This document shows positions 1-6,206 of a stretch of 11,446 nucleotides of DNA, piece after piece. The notes beneath the pieces are model-generated. The model was not told where the DNA came from. It worked only from the letters and a program-made list of their open reading frames with translations, and did no database searches. Position 1 is the stretch's first letter; each line of letters starts with the position of its first letter. Source of the stretch: Dehalococcoidia bacterium (GTDB taxonomy: Bacteria > Chloroflexota > Dehalococcoidia > Dehalococcoidales > DAOWLH01); NCBI GenBank assembly GCA_030638985.1, contig DAOWDO010000079.1, positions 1-11,446 of the forward strand. The letters run 5' to 3'. The position numbers were made by a program, and so were the translations under genes.

Positions 1-1394
1 AGGGAGTCCATCGCTTCCTGATAGGTTGTAGAGGGCAGGTTAGGTATTAAGTTCACCTTAAGGTCTAAGCCGGAGGCACTGGCATCAAGCAAAAACTTGA
101 TATTGTCTTCTTTGGTCGCAGCTTTCATCATGAAGTTCAAAACCCGACTTGTCATTGTTTCCACACCGATGACCAGGAACTCACATCCGGCACGGACCAT
201 TGTCTCAAACACATCGGGCGTGAAGCGTCTGTCGATCATGGCGAAAGAGTGCCACTTCACGCGCAAGCCACGTTGGAGGATAAGCTTGCTAATCTTTCCT
301 GCGGAGGCTGGAGCGATGGCCTCAGTGACCACCGAAAATTGGTGTACCCCATGTTTCCGTACCTGGTATTCCATCTCATCGACGAAGCTCTTCGGGGTCC
401 GGGTTCTAAGTTGTGGACTACCCTTGTAAAGCTCGACGTAATCGCAGTAGGCACACTTTCCCCAGTAGCAACCCCGGGACTGGACGATGCCTATCTCCGG
501 CTTGGCCAGGCGGGAAAGAAGTTGAGAATCGTACTCAGCGTAGGGAATGGAGCCCAACCCGGGTCCTGCTTCCGGAGGCCGATGGATGATCCCCGTCCCC
601 ACCCGGCACGATACGCCCGGAACCTTTGCAGGCTCCCAGCTACCGGCTCGCCTCTGCTCCAGCAACGCCTCAAACGGGCGCTCGCCATCGCAACGAACAA
701 CAGCATCGACTGCAGGGTTACAGACCAGTATTTTTTCAACATCGGCCAGGGCCATCAGGCTGATCGTCGATCCTCCAAGGATGATGGCCAGGTCGGGCCG
801 GAGTGTCTTTAAGTAACGCGCCAGAATGAGAGCCGGTGCAAGTTGCGGCCCCACTGGAATGGACACACCCACCGTGTGTATGCTGGCAGGTAAAGTCTCG
901 GCATAGTTGGTGCGCTCCAAAAAAGTTCGGTACACCACTGCCTCGGGCTGATCGTAGAACCCGGGGTTGGTCATGACGGACAATGGTCTGTCGATCCGAT
1001 AGGGCCGTGCAAGCAAGTGGAGCAGATATGCTAGATCGGAGGAGTCCTCGCAAAACAGATGCTTACCCTGCTCGTCTAGAAGTAAGTGGCCGTAGCGAGC
1101 GAGTAGGCGGGCTGCAACGGCGGGCTTTGAACCCGGAGAGAAGGCAAGCCTATCCCCGGATTCACCCTTCGCCATGTGCTCCAGAGACTCGGGCCGCAAG
1201 AGGTAAACTGCAAAATCCTCGTTCAGATCCGCCTGGACCGAATCAATTCCCCTGGCGGAGAGATAGCCTGCCAGAACTGCAGTAGATGGGTAATAACTTC
1301 CAAAGTTCGTCTCGACCAGTGGAGGGAAAACAAGCGCAACCTCTGGAGCAGTTCCGCCTTGCTGTGAAGACCGCGAACGATTACGATGTTCCAT
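1..1394 (-). CDS. B12-binding domain radical SAM protein, C-terminus beyond the left edge
   Basis: The frame is open from an ATG at 1394 to the window edge (464 codons, no stop), so the 3' end is missing. Residues about 15-250 look like a cobalamin-binding Rossmann domain: a hydrophobic strand then FPPL, a later VGVSIPVG strand, ILGGS (GG 207-208) and a VDAVVRCDGERPF segment. No DxHxxG motif is visible, as is common in B12-radical SAM enzymes. The radical SAM domain follows, with SRGCYWGKCAYCDY; the cysteines are 309, 314 and 317, spaced Cx4Cx2C rather than the classical Cx3Cx2C. Further on are GVETMTSRVL and NLIPNLPSTTY, typical of the barrel. GGAAGAGG lies 8 bases before the ATG, and an in-frame TGA upstream excludes a much longer start. 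Known members do SAM-dependent methylations or other radical steps in cofactor, lipid, antibiotic or peptide pathways; the substrate cannot be told here. A weak promoter candidate (TTGGCA-18-TAGTAT, 1479-1508) lies inside the pseudogene upstream. Confidence 0.85.
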   Translation of the reverse strand, partial: MEHRNRSRSSQQGGTAPEVALVFPPLVETNFGSYYPSTAVLAGYLSARGIDSVQADLNEDFAVYLLRPESLEHMAKGESGDRLAFSPGSKPAVAARLLARYGHLLLDEQGKHLFCEDSSDLAYLLHLLARPYRIDRPLSVMTNPGFYDQPEAVVYRTFLERTNYAETLPASIHTVGVSIPVGPQLAPALILARYLKTLRPDLAIILGGSTISLMALADVEKILVCNPAVDAVVRCDGERPFEALLEQRRAGSWEPAKVPGVSCRVGTGIIHRPPEAGPGLGSIPYAEYDSQLLSRLAKPEIGIVQSRGCYWGKCAYCDYVELYKGSPQLRTRTPKSFVDEMEYQVRKHGVHQFSVVTEAIAPASAGKISKLILQRGLRVKWHSFAMIDRRFTPDVFETMVRAGCEFLVIGVETMTSRVLNFMMKAATKEDNIKFLLDASASGLDLKVNLIPNLPSTTYQEAMDS

Positions 1395-1440
1395 AATCAG
1401 CGCCTCTTCCAGGGAAAGTTGACATCAGAAATGTCTTGCA

Positions 1441-1629
1441 TCAATATTTTGGAGGCTCTCCATTATTACCCTTGGCATATACTACATTATCTGGTTAGTC
1501 ACTGCCAAAATGCAAATGAATACTAAAGGAGCCCAGATACCTGCTGCCTGGCTTTTAATCATCCCGCTTGTCAATATCTATTGACTTTGGAAGTTCGGCG
1601 AGGGCGTAGAACTCGTCACCAATAAGGGT
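1441..1629 (+). pseudogene. DUF4234-like membrane protein remnant with an internal TGA
   Basis: One plus-strand frame reads [13 protein letters not shown], then [21 protein letters not shown], a TGA stop (1582-1584), then LWKFGEGVELVTNKG. From memory of the family, this is the core of a DUF4234-type small membrane protein: a first membrane segment ending in TLGIYY..W, a polar loop, a second segment with AWLLIIP.VNIYW, then WK..EGVE. The TGA sits exactly where the family has Trp, so a TGG to TGA change fits. No ATG, GTG or TTG lies in frame between the upstream TGA (1420) and the first membrane segment, and the match fades after the VTNKG segment, with the C-terminal membrane segment missing. 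The gene is therefore broken at both ends as well as in the middle. It lies antisense between the radical SAM gene and the winged-helix gene. Stop readthrough is unlikely because the start is also absent. Confidence 0.72.
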
Positions 1630-1665
1630 AACCGGGAGTGGACACGAACCAACGAATACAATTTA

Positions 1666-2019
1666 TTACTTCTTGAATCTTCTCGCAATGCCTTCCGCTG
1701 TAGCAACGTAGATGCCTCGCAGATTTTTAATAAAGGCTGGCTTCGATAGCTTCTCCGCATAGCTTATGCCCTCTTCGGTTAGCTGTACTTTATGCCAACT
1801 CTCTACCTGCTGCGCACGAGAATCATTCAATATTCTAATCCAACCCCTTTCCTTCATCTGCCCAATAGCAGCCAGGGCATCTCCCTCATCGGCAAATCGA
1901 ATTCCAGAACTGCCTGTTAGACTCTTTGGGTAAATTCCATATTTTTTATTTGTCCCACTATCCTGGTATGTCCGGTAAAAGATTATTAATAACCGCTCAA
2001 TTATTTCCCCAGCTTTCAT
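1666..2019 (-). CDS. Small winged-helix-like protein of unknown function
   Basis: This encodes 117 residues from the ATG at 2019. That start is chosen because a strong AGGAGG-type ribosome binding site (2031-2039) lies about 10 bases upstream. Longer starts (GTG at 2073, ATG at 2061) have no such site and fall inside the neighbouring inverted-end element. The N-terminal part (GEIIERLLIIFYRTYQD) looks helical. The middle, DALAAIGQMKERGWIRIL followed by WHKVQLTEEGISYAEKL (about residues 46-90), has the pattern of a winged helix: recognition-type helix, wing, then LTEEG and a last helix. The C-terminus is basic (ARRFKK). Tandem TAA TAA stops close the gene. It may bind DNA or be a leftover of a mobile or toxin-antitoxin locus; nothing seen decides this. 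The surrounding DNA is AT-richer than the core genes, which fits acquired DNA. I do not recognise an exact family. Confidence 0.6.
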   Translation of the reverse strand: MKAGEIIERLLIIFYRTYQDSGTNKKYGIYPKSLTGSSGIRFADEGDALAAIGQMKERGWIRILNDSRAQQVESWHKVQLTEEGISYAEKLSKPAFIKNLRGIYVATAEGIARRFKK

Positions 2020-2047
2020 TGCCTTAATTACCTCCTCCTGGAAATCC

Positions 2048-2130
2048 TGACCTGCCCCCATAAAGTGTACCACATGTTAAGTTAGAGTTACTCGTATTGT
2101 AACCGGACCAGTTTTTATGGGGGCAGGTGA
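2048..2130. mobile_element. 83-bp mini-element with IS3-like inverted ends
   Basis: ACCTGCCCCCATAAA at 2050-2064 is matched by its exact reverse complement at 2114-2128, a 15-bp perfect inverted pair with 49 bases between. Read inward, the left end is TGACCTGCCCCCATAAAGTG and continues TACCAC. The right end read inward is TCACCTGCCCCCATAAAAAC and continues TGGTCC. The TGACCTGCCCCC start with a later ..GTGGACC-like part resembles the terminal repeats of IS3-family elements. There is no transposase and no room for one, so this would be an IS remnant or a MITE-like derivative. No clear target duplication is visible beside it. It ends 28 bases upstream of the winged-helix gene start and may carry that gene's leader. 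A plain RNA hairpin is the alternative, but the loop is long and no T-run follows. Confidence 0.5.
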
Positions 2131-2179
2131 ATCTATTCCTCGATGCAGGCATTTATTGTCAATAGGTATCTCTGGTTTA

Positions 2180-2383
2180 TCAAACTAAAAACCAATCCTG
2201 CGCCTTCTCAGCAGCATTAGAGAGCTTAGTATCTGGTCCCCCGGTCTCAAGAAATCTCTTAATATCCTCCTCATTACCAGGGCAGGTGTTTGGTAAAACA
2301 TCCGTTAAACCATACCCTTTCCCATAATGGAATAAGATTTGTCCACACCCGCTCCGGTAGTCTTCAGGCTCTTTCTCACTCAT
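2180..2383 (-). CDS. Small hypothetical protein, 67 residues
   Basis: The frame starts at the ATG at 2383 and ends in tandem TGA TAA stops. The partial Shine-Dalgarno GGCGGAG lies just before the ATG, closer than usual. The frame also stays open far upstream, but that part is antisense to dinB and is best ignored. The protein is soluble-looking and acidic, with no membrane segment or signal. It has two cysteines (RSGCGQ and PNTCPG), an aromatic-glycine stretch HYGKGYG, and an acidic-basic helix-like tail ending in QDWFLV. It is divergent from dinB with 37 bases between the starts. I do not recognise a family. The amino-acid make-up is reasonable for a real protein, but a chance frame cannot be excluded. 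Confidence 0.45.
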   Translation of the reverse strand: MSEKEPEDYRSGCGQILFHYGKGYGLTDVLPNTCPGNEEDIKRFLETGGPDTKLSNAAEKAQDWFLV

Positions 2384-2392
2384 TGCTCCGCC

Positions 2393-2398
2393 TATAAT
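2393..2398 (+). promoter_or_regulatory. Probable -10 box for dinB
   Basis: A perfect TATAAT ends 22 bases before the dinB ATG, giving a leader of roughly 15 bases. The -35 region at 17-bp spacing is poor, so the promoter is either weak or needs an activator. No GAAC-N4-GTTC LexA box lies between this site and the gene. Confidence 0.4.
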
Positions 2399-2420
2399 CT
2401 GGCTGGTATACTGAACAGGT

Positions 2421-3647
2421 ATGGCGAACTGTAGAAGGATAATGCACATTGACCTTGATGCCTTCTTCGTCTCGGTAGAACAGGTAGCCAATCCCCGGCT
2501 CCGGGGAAAGCCGGTGGTGGTCGGCGGCCAGCCCGACCGGCGGGGTGTGGTCGCCGCTGCCTCATACGAAGCCCGCAAGTTCGGCCTGCACTCGGGCATG
2601 CCGATGAAGACGGCCAGCCGCCTCTGTCCCCAGGCCATCTTCATCGAGGGTAGCTTTGCCAAATACAGGGCGGCATCACGGGAATTCATGGCCATCCTGG
2701 CCGATTTCAGCCCTTTCCTGGAACCAGTAGGTGTTGACGAGGCCTTTTTAGATGTCACCGGCTTTGAGTCCTTGCACGGCTCCGTCCACCAGATGGCCAC
2801 CAGGATAAAGCAGCGGATCAGGGAGGAGCTGGGTTTGCCCGCCTCGGTGGGCATCGCCGGCTCCAAGATAGTGGCCAAGATTGCCTCCGACCTGTCCAAG
2901 CCCGATGGCTTGATAGAGGTCTCCCCCAGAGCAGAAGCCGCCTTTCTGAGATCATTGCCGATAGGCAAGATGCCCGGCATCGGTAAAAAGACGGGGTTAA
3001 GGCTGAAAAGCCTGGGGGTAAAGACCATCGGTGAGCTGGCGGCAGTGCCATTGGCTACGCTGAAGAGCCACTTTGGCCTCTATGGAGAACTCCTGCACCG
3101 CCATTCTCGGGGTATTGACCCCCGGGAGGTAGTACCGCCGGCAAAGGCCAAGTCCATCAGCCGGGAAACCACCTTTGCCCGGGATAGTCGCCACCTGAAA
3201 TACCTTGCGGCAACACTTCATTATTTGAGCGAGCGGGTCGGCAGCAAGCTACGCCAGCGGGGCAGGCATGCCAGGTGCATAACTTTAAAGCTGAGGTATG
3301 CCGACTTTACCACCATCACCCGCAACCAGACCCTGAAGCAGTCCACCGACACCGACCAGGCCATCTCCACCGCCGGACTTGAGCTGATGAAAAAAGCGCT
3401 GGCCAAAGATAAACAGCCGGTTCGCCTGATTGGCATCGGGGTGTCCGGCCTGGTAGAGTCCGGCCGGCAGCTTGATATGCTGGACCAATCGGGAGCCCGG
3501 CTGGAACGGCTGAACCAGGCCATAGACCGCATCCGCAAGAAATATGGTTTCGGCGCCATTCAGACCGGGCGCACCATCAGGCTGCGGGATATCTTCCCGG
3601 AGACCAAGGCCGGCTACAAATTACAGACACCGGGTCTGTCGAGATAG
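2421..3647 (+). CDS. dinB: DNA polymerase IV (Y-family translesion polymerase)
   Basis: The 408-residue protein copies damaged or misaligned templates with low fidelity. Y-family landmarks are present in order. HIDLDAFF (9-16) supplies the first catalytic Asp, D11, and the FF steric-gate region. ASYEARKFG follows at 47-55. VGVDEAFLD has the catalytic D106-E107 pair. A helix-hairpin-helix thumb (MPGIGKKTGLRLKSLGVKTI, 184-203) and the little-finger domain follow. QLDML at 350-354 resembles the sliding-clamp binding motif (QLxLF type), and the end keeps the usual KYG..AI..G tail. Length is close to other bacterial DinB proteins of about 400 residues. Start choice: ATG 2421 gives the usual short lead before HIDLDAFF but has only a weak AGG site. 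ATG 2442, 7 codons later, follows AGAAGGA and is possible. The gene is convergent with the lipoprotein gene, 7 bases apart. Confidence 0.95.
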   Translation: MANCRRIMHIDLDAFFVSVEQVANPRLRGKPVVVGGQPDRRGVVAAASYEARKFGLHSGMPMKTASRLCPQAIFIEGSFAKYRAASREFMAILADFSPFLEPVGVDEAFLDVTGFESLHGSVHQMATRIKQRIREELGLPASVGIAGSKIVAKIASDLSKPDGLIEVSPRAEAAFLRSLPIGKMPGIGKKTGLRLKSLGVKTIGELAAVPLATLKSHFGLYGELLHRHSRGIDPREVVPPAKAKSISRETTFARDSRHLKYLAATLHYLSERVGSKLRQRGRHARCITLKLRYADFTTITRNQTLKQSTDTDQAISTAGLELMKKALAKDKQPVRLIGIGVSGLVESGRQLDMLDQSGARLERLNQAIDRIRKKYGFGAIQTGRTIRLRDIFPETKAGYKLQTPGLSR

Positions 3648-3654
3648 GGGGCTG

Positions 3655-4191
3655 CTATTCCGCCTCCCCCTGCCTGACGCTTACGATGATGTTCTCGATG
3701 GGCTTTATGCTGATATCACCCTCATCGGTGATATCAACGGATTTGCCAACATCAAAGTCGAGGAGAATAATGGTGGTTTCCCCCCCAATCACCTCGAAGG
3801 GCCGCTCGAAGACATAGGGCTCACTGGGGACGATAACCATTTCCACATCACCGGTCAGCACCACTTCCATCTTTTCAACAGACAGGCGGATACTGCTGTA
3901 GCCGCCGGCAGCCACCTCGGCTGAAGCTATAAGCTGCTCATGACCAACCAGCTTGATTATGTCGTAGCGAGTAAGCCAGGCCATCTCCAAATAAGTCCAC
4001 TCTTCCTGGTCAGTCTCCTGAATGGCAGCCTCGACAAAATTAACCATAACGCTGGTAATTTCATATTCCGCGGGGGCATCGGTAACCCGCACCTCAACAA
4101 CCCCGGTATCCGGCCCGAATAAATCACAACCGGCAAGCACCAGGCCGAAAAGAAGGGCGGTAGCTACCAGGCCACCGGTAAATGCTCTCAT
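3655..4191 (-). CDS. DUF4382 family lipoprotein
   Basis: The 178-residue precursor starts at ATG 4191. A TTG 15 bases upstream could add 5 residues but would not suit the short MR n-region of the signal peptide. A hydrophobic stretch (about 6-18) leads to the lipobox LAGC, with Cys22 the expected lipidated residue, so the mature protein should be anchored outside the membrane. The body matches the DUF4382 pattern: VVEVRVTDAPAEYE after the signal, a central W and a Y-D-I-I-K-L segment, GGYSSIRLSV, IVPSEPYVF, then TTIILLDFDVGKSVDI and a final IKPIENIIV. The domain is a beta-rich extracellular module of unknown role, common in environmental bacteria and archaea. Transcription diverges from mscS. 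A perfect 10-bp inverted repeat lies in its 3' part (3711-3736). Confidence 0.85.
   Translation of the reverse strand: MRAFTGGLVATALLFGLVLAGCDLFGPDTGVVEVRVTDAPAEYEITSVMVNFVEAAIQETDQEEWTYLEMAWLTRYDIIKLVGHEQLIASAEVAAGGYSSIRLSVEKMEVVLTGDVEMVIVPSEPYVFERPFEVIGGETTIILLDFDVGKSVDITDEGDISIKPIENIIVSVRQGEAE
3711..3736. repeat. Perfect 10-bp inverted repeat inside the lipoprotein gene
   Basis: TGATATCACC (3711-3720), a 6-base loop CTCATC, then GGTGATATCA (3727-3736). Each arm contains the self-complementary TGATATCA, so the arms are partly direct repeats too. It encodes DITDEGDI near the C-terminus of the DUF4382 protein. It may be only a by-product of the repeated DI codons. Confidence 0.7.
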
Positions 4192-4214
4192 CTCTGCCCC
4201 CCGCAAGTCCTCAG

Positions 4215-4244
4215 GATATATGTAATATAACCCCGATGGGTCAA
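4215..4244 (-). promoter_or_regulatory. Candidate promoter of the DUF4382 lipoprotein gene
   Basis: On the minus strand, TTGACC (4239-4244), an 18-base spacer and TATATC (4215-4220) precede the ATG at 4191. The -35 matches 5 of 6 consensus bases and the -10 matches 4 of 6. The spacing to the start leaves a short leader containing a G-run. Confidence 0.4.
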
Positions 4245-4292
4245 AAAGGGAAGGGGGTTAGAAGATTACCACCACCGAAAGCTCTGACTTTA

Positions 4293-4301
4293 TGGTATAA
4301 T
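4293..4301 (+). promoter_or_regulatory. Extended -10 promoter for the MscS-type channel gene
   Basis: TGG-TATAAT is an extended -10 element (TGn plus a perfect TATAAT) located 29 bases before the mscS start. No good -35 is seen at 17-bp spacing, which is usual for extended -10 promoters. A G-rich ribosome binding site (AGGGGGG) follows at about 4316-4322. Confidence 0.55.
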
Positions 4302-4330
4302 CCTTCCTGTCTTATAGGGGGGTTCTTACA

Positions 4331-5182
4331 ATGTGGGATACAATAAGTGGCTGGCTCCTGGAGCATGGAGTTCCCATCCTCGTTATCCTGGTGGCATCAT
4401 TTATTGCCTTCTGGGTCATCAAGACAGCCCTGCGCCGAGTTGTTGCCCAATACGTCCGCGTAAGAGGCAAGGGGAGGCACGCCAAGCTTTGGTTTGAGAA
4501 CCGGACAAAGACATTGAGCGCTATCATTTCCAGCACCCTGGGGGTGCTGCTATTTGTCGTGGCCCTGTTTATGATTCTCTCCGAAGTGGGGGTGGACATT
4601 GGTCCGCTGTTGGCCGGCGCCGGCGTCCTCGGCATTGCCGTTGGCTTTGGTGCCCAGAGCCTGATAAAGGATTTGCTGGGCGGGCTGTTCATCCTGCTCG
4701 AGGACCAGTTCAACAAGGGTGATGTGGTCAAGATTGCCGGTATTGCCGGCCTGGTGGAAGAAGTCAACCTGAGGAGGACCGTTCTGCGCGACCTCGACGG
4801 TATCGTCCACGTCATACCCAACGGCGTGATTAGCACCGCCTCCAACTACACCCGTGACTGGGCACGGGTTAACCTGAATATATCGGTGGGTTATAGCGAA
4901 GACCTCGACCATGTTATGGCGGTGATAAACAAGGTGGGCAAGAAGCTCGCCGAGGACGACTACTACGGTAAGCTCATCAAAAGCCCGCCCCGGGCGCTCC
5001 GGGTGAACAACTTCGGCGACTCCGGCATCGACATCAAGATACTGGGCGATACCCATCCGATGAAGCAGTGGGAAGTGACCGGCGAGCTCCGAAAGAGGCT
5101 CAAGAAGGCTTTTGACGACGAGGGTATAGAGATACCCTGGCCCCATGTCAAAGTTTACTACGGTGAAGGCCCGAAAGTGTAA
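4331..5182 (+). CDS. mscS: MscS-family small-conductance mechanosensitive channel
   Basis: This 283-residue inner-membrane protein should open under membrane tension to release solutes on osmotic downshock. Length matches E. coli MscS (286). Three hydrophobic segments are visible at about 14-32, 62-84 and 89-113. The third is the glycine/alanine-rich pore helix (AGAGVLGIAVGFGAQSLIKD) with the conserved FGAQSLIKDLLGG kink. The beta domain follows, with GDVVKIAGIAGLVEEVNLRRT and the hallmark IPNG (162-165). The C-terminal alpha-beta part ends in GIEIPWPHVKVYY, the usual family ending. The gene starts with ATG after AGGGGGG and stands alone, with its own promoter and a separate promoter for the next gene. 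Nothing is missing compared with the family. Confidence 0.95.
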   Translation: MWDTISGWLLEHGVPILVILVASFIAFWVIKTALRRVVAQYVRVRGKGRHAKLWFENRTKTLSAIISSTLGVLLFVVALFMILSEVGVDIGPLLAGAGVLGIAVGFGAQSLIKDLLGGLFILLEDQFNKGDVVKIAGIAGLVEEVNLRRTVLRDLDGIVHVIPNGVISTASNYTRDWARVNLNISVGYSEDLDHVMAVINKVGKKLAEDDYYGKLIKSPPRALRVNNFGDSGIDIKILGDTHPMKQWEVTGELRKRLKKAFDDEGIEIPWPHVKVYYGEGPKV

Positions 5183-5222
5183 CGCAGGACTTTAGCCGAT
5201 AGCGGTCACCGGATTTCAAGAT

Positions 5223-5251
5223 TTGTGTTATATTTGATAGATAGCTATAAT
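5223..5251 (+). promoter_or_regulatory. Candidate promoter of the aminotransferase-plsY unit
   Basis: TTGTGT (5223-5228), a 17-base spacer, and a perfect TATAAT (5246-5251), 22 bases before the chosen start at 5274. The -35 is weak (3 of 6). I see no attenuator or riboswitch in the 91 bases after mscS. Confidence 0.5.
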
Positions 5252-5273
5252 CCAGGCCAAAAAGGAGATGACA

Positions 5274-6191
5274 ATGCCGCCATACGCCTTTTTCCAAAAT
5301 AAGTTCGTGCCCCTGGCCGAAGCCAAGATCGGCATCATGACCCACGCCCTCCACTACGGCACCGCCGTCTTTGAGGGTATCCGGGGCAACTGGAACAGCG
5401 AGCAGGGGCAAATGTATATCTTCCGTCTCAAAGAGCACTACCAGCGGCTTGAGGACGGCTGCCGGCTTTTAAAGATTGACCTGCCCCACTCCGTAGACGA
5501 GCTATGCCAGATAACGGTGGAGCTGGCCCGCAAGTGCGCTTTCAGGGAGGATAGCTACATCCGCCCTCTGGCCTACAAAAGCTCAGAGGCTCTCGGGGTC
5601 CGCCTCCACGACCTGGATAACGACTTTTTGGTCTTTGCCATACCCTGGGGGCGCTACCTTGATATGGACGCCTGTAAGTGCTGTATCTCCACCTGGCGCC
5701 GCCCGGCGGATAGTGTGATTCCGCCCCAGGCCAAGATTACCGGCCTCTACGCCAACAACGCCTTCACCAAGACAGAGGCCATGGAGAACGGCTTTGACGA
5801 GGGCATCATGCTCACCCCGGATGGCTATGTCTCTGAAGGCAGCGGTGAAAACATCTTCCTAGTGATAAACGGCAAGCTGGTGACTCCGGCCACCTATAAC
5901 AGCATCCTGGTCGGCATCAGCCGGGATACGGTTATACAGCTGGCCAGGAATGAGCTGGGGATTGACACCATAGAAAGGCCGGTGGTCCGCTCCGAGCTCT
6001 ATACCGCCGATGAGTGTTTTCTCACCGGCACCGCCGCCCACATCACCCCGGTGGCTGAGATAGACCGCCGCCAGATAGGCAGCGGCAGTGCTGGCGAGAT
6101 AACTGCCAGGCTACAGGAGCTCTACTTTGCCGTAATCAAGGGCAACCACGCCAAGTACCTTGACTGGTGCACCCCGGTCTATAAGAAATAG
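5274..6191 (+). CDS. ilvE: Branched-chain amino acid aminotransferase (PLP, class IV)
   Basis: The 305-residue cytoplasmic enzyme moves the amino group between glutamate and the branched-chain 2-oxo acids, the last step of Leu, Ile and Val synthesis. Fold-type IV features are clear. FFQNKFVPLAEAKI and THALHYGTAVFEGIR lie near the N-terminus. The PLP lysine is K154 in QAKITGLYANNAF. E188 lies in YVSEGSGENIFLV. SILVGISRDTV takes the place of the common LPGITR loop, and ECFLTGTAAHITPV is near the end. Start: ATG 5274 is chosen because AAAGGAG lies 6 bases upstream. An in-frame ATG at 5268 directly abuts that site and is unlikely. Family members also include D-amino-acid transaminase and aminodeoxychorismate lyase, but FEGIR and the overall pattern favour IlvE. 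plsY follows 15 bases later, so they are likely co-transcribed. Confidence 0.93.
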   Translation: MPPYAFFQNKFVPLAEAKIGIMTHALHYGTAVFEGIRGNWNSEQGQMYIFRLKEHYQRLEDGCRLLKIDLPHSVDELCQITVELARKCAFREDSYIRPLAYKSSEALGVRLHDLDNDFLVFAIPWGRYLDMDACKCCISTWRRPADSVIPPQAKITGLYANNAFTKTEAMENGFDEGIMLTPDGYVSEGSGENIFLVINGKLVTPATYNSILVGISRDTVIQLARNELGIDTIERPVVRSELYTADECFLTGTAAHITPVAEIDRRQIGSGSAGEITARLQELYFAVIKGNHAKYLDWCTPVYKK

Positions 6192-6206
6192 GCTCCGGAA
6201 GTTCAC

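Noticed and set aside
1510..1584. A 24-residue plus-strand peptide starting at ATG 1510 with a membrane-like stretch
   Set aside because: It has no ribosome binding site, and the same frame continues the DUF4234 pattern both before the ATG and after the TGA, so it is part of the remnant.
1582..1584. TGA read as Trp or selenocysteine
   Set aside because: All intact genes in the window use TGG for Trp with no in-frame TGA, the family has Trp rather than Sec here, and the remnant also lacks a start.
1570..1585. Perfect palindrome GTCAATA-TC-TATTGAC as an operator
   Set aside because: It falls within the DUF4234 coding remnant and encodes its VNIY stretch; no promoter is close by.
1555..1662. 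Open minus-strand frame continuing after the winged-helix gene
   Set aside because: Two tandem TAA stops close the gene, and the apparent protein-like frame is the antisense of the DUF4234 remnant.
1568..2164. 9-bp direct repeat TTGTCAATA at 1568-1576 and 2156-2164, possibly attachment-site or target duplications
   Set aside because: It is short, low in complexity and likely by chance; there is no integrase, and the first copy lies inside the DUF4234 coding remnant.
2420..3028. Long minus-strand frame antisense to dinB joined to the small ORF
   Set aside because: The antisense part shows no protein pattern; dinB on the plus strand is certain. Only the last 67 codons are outside dinB.
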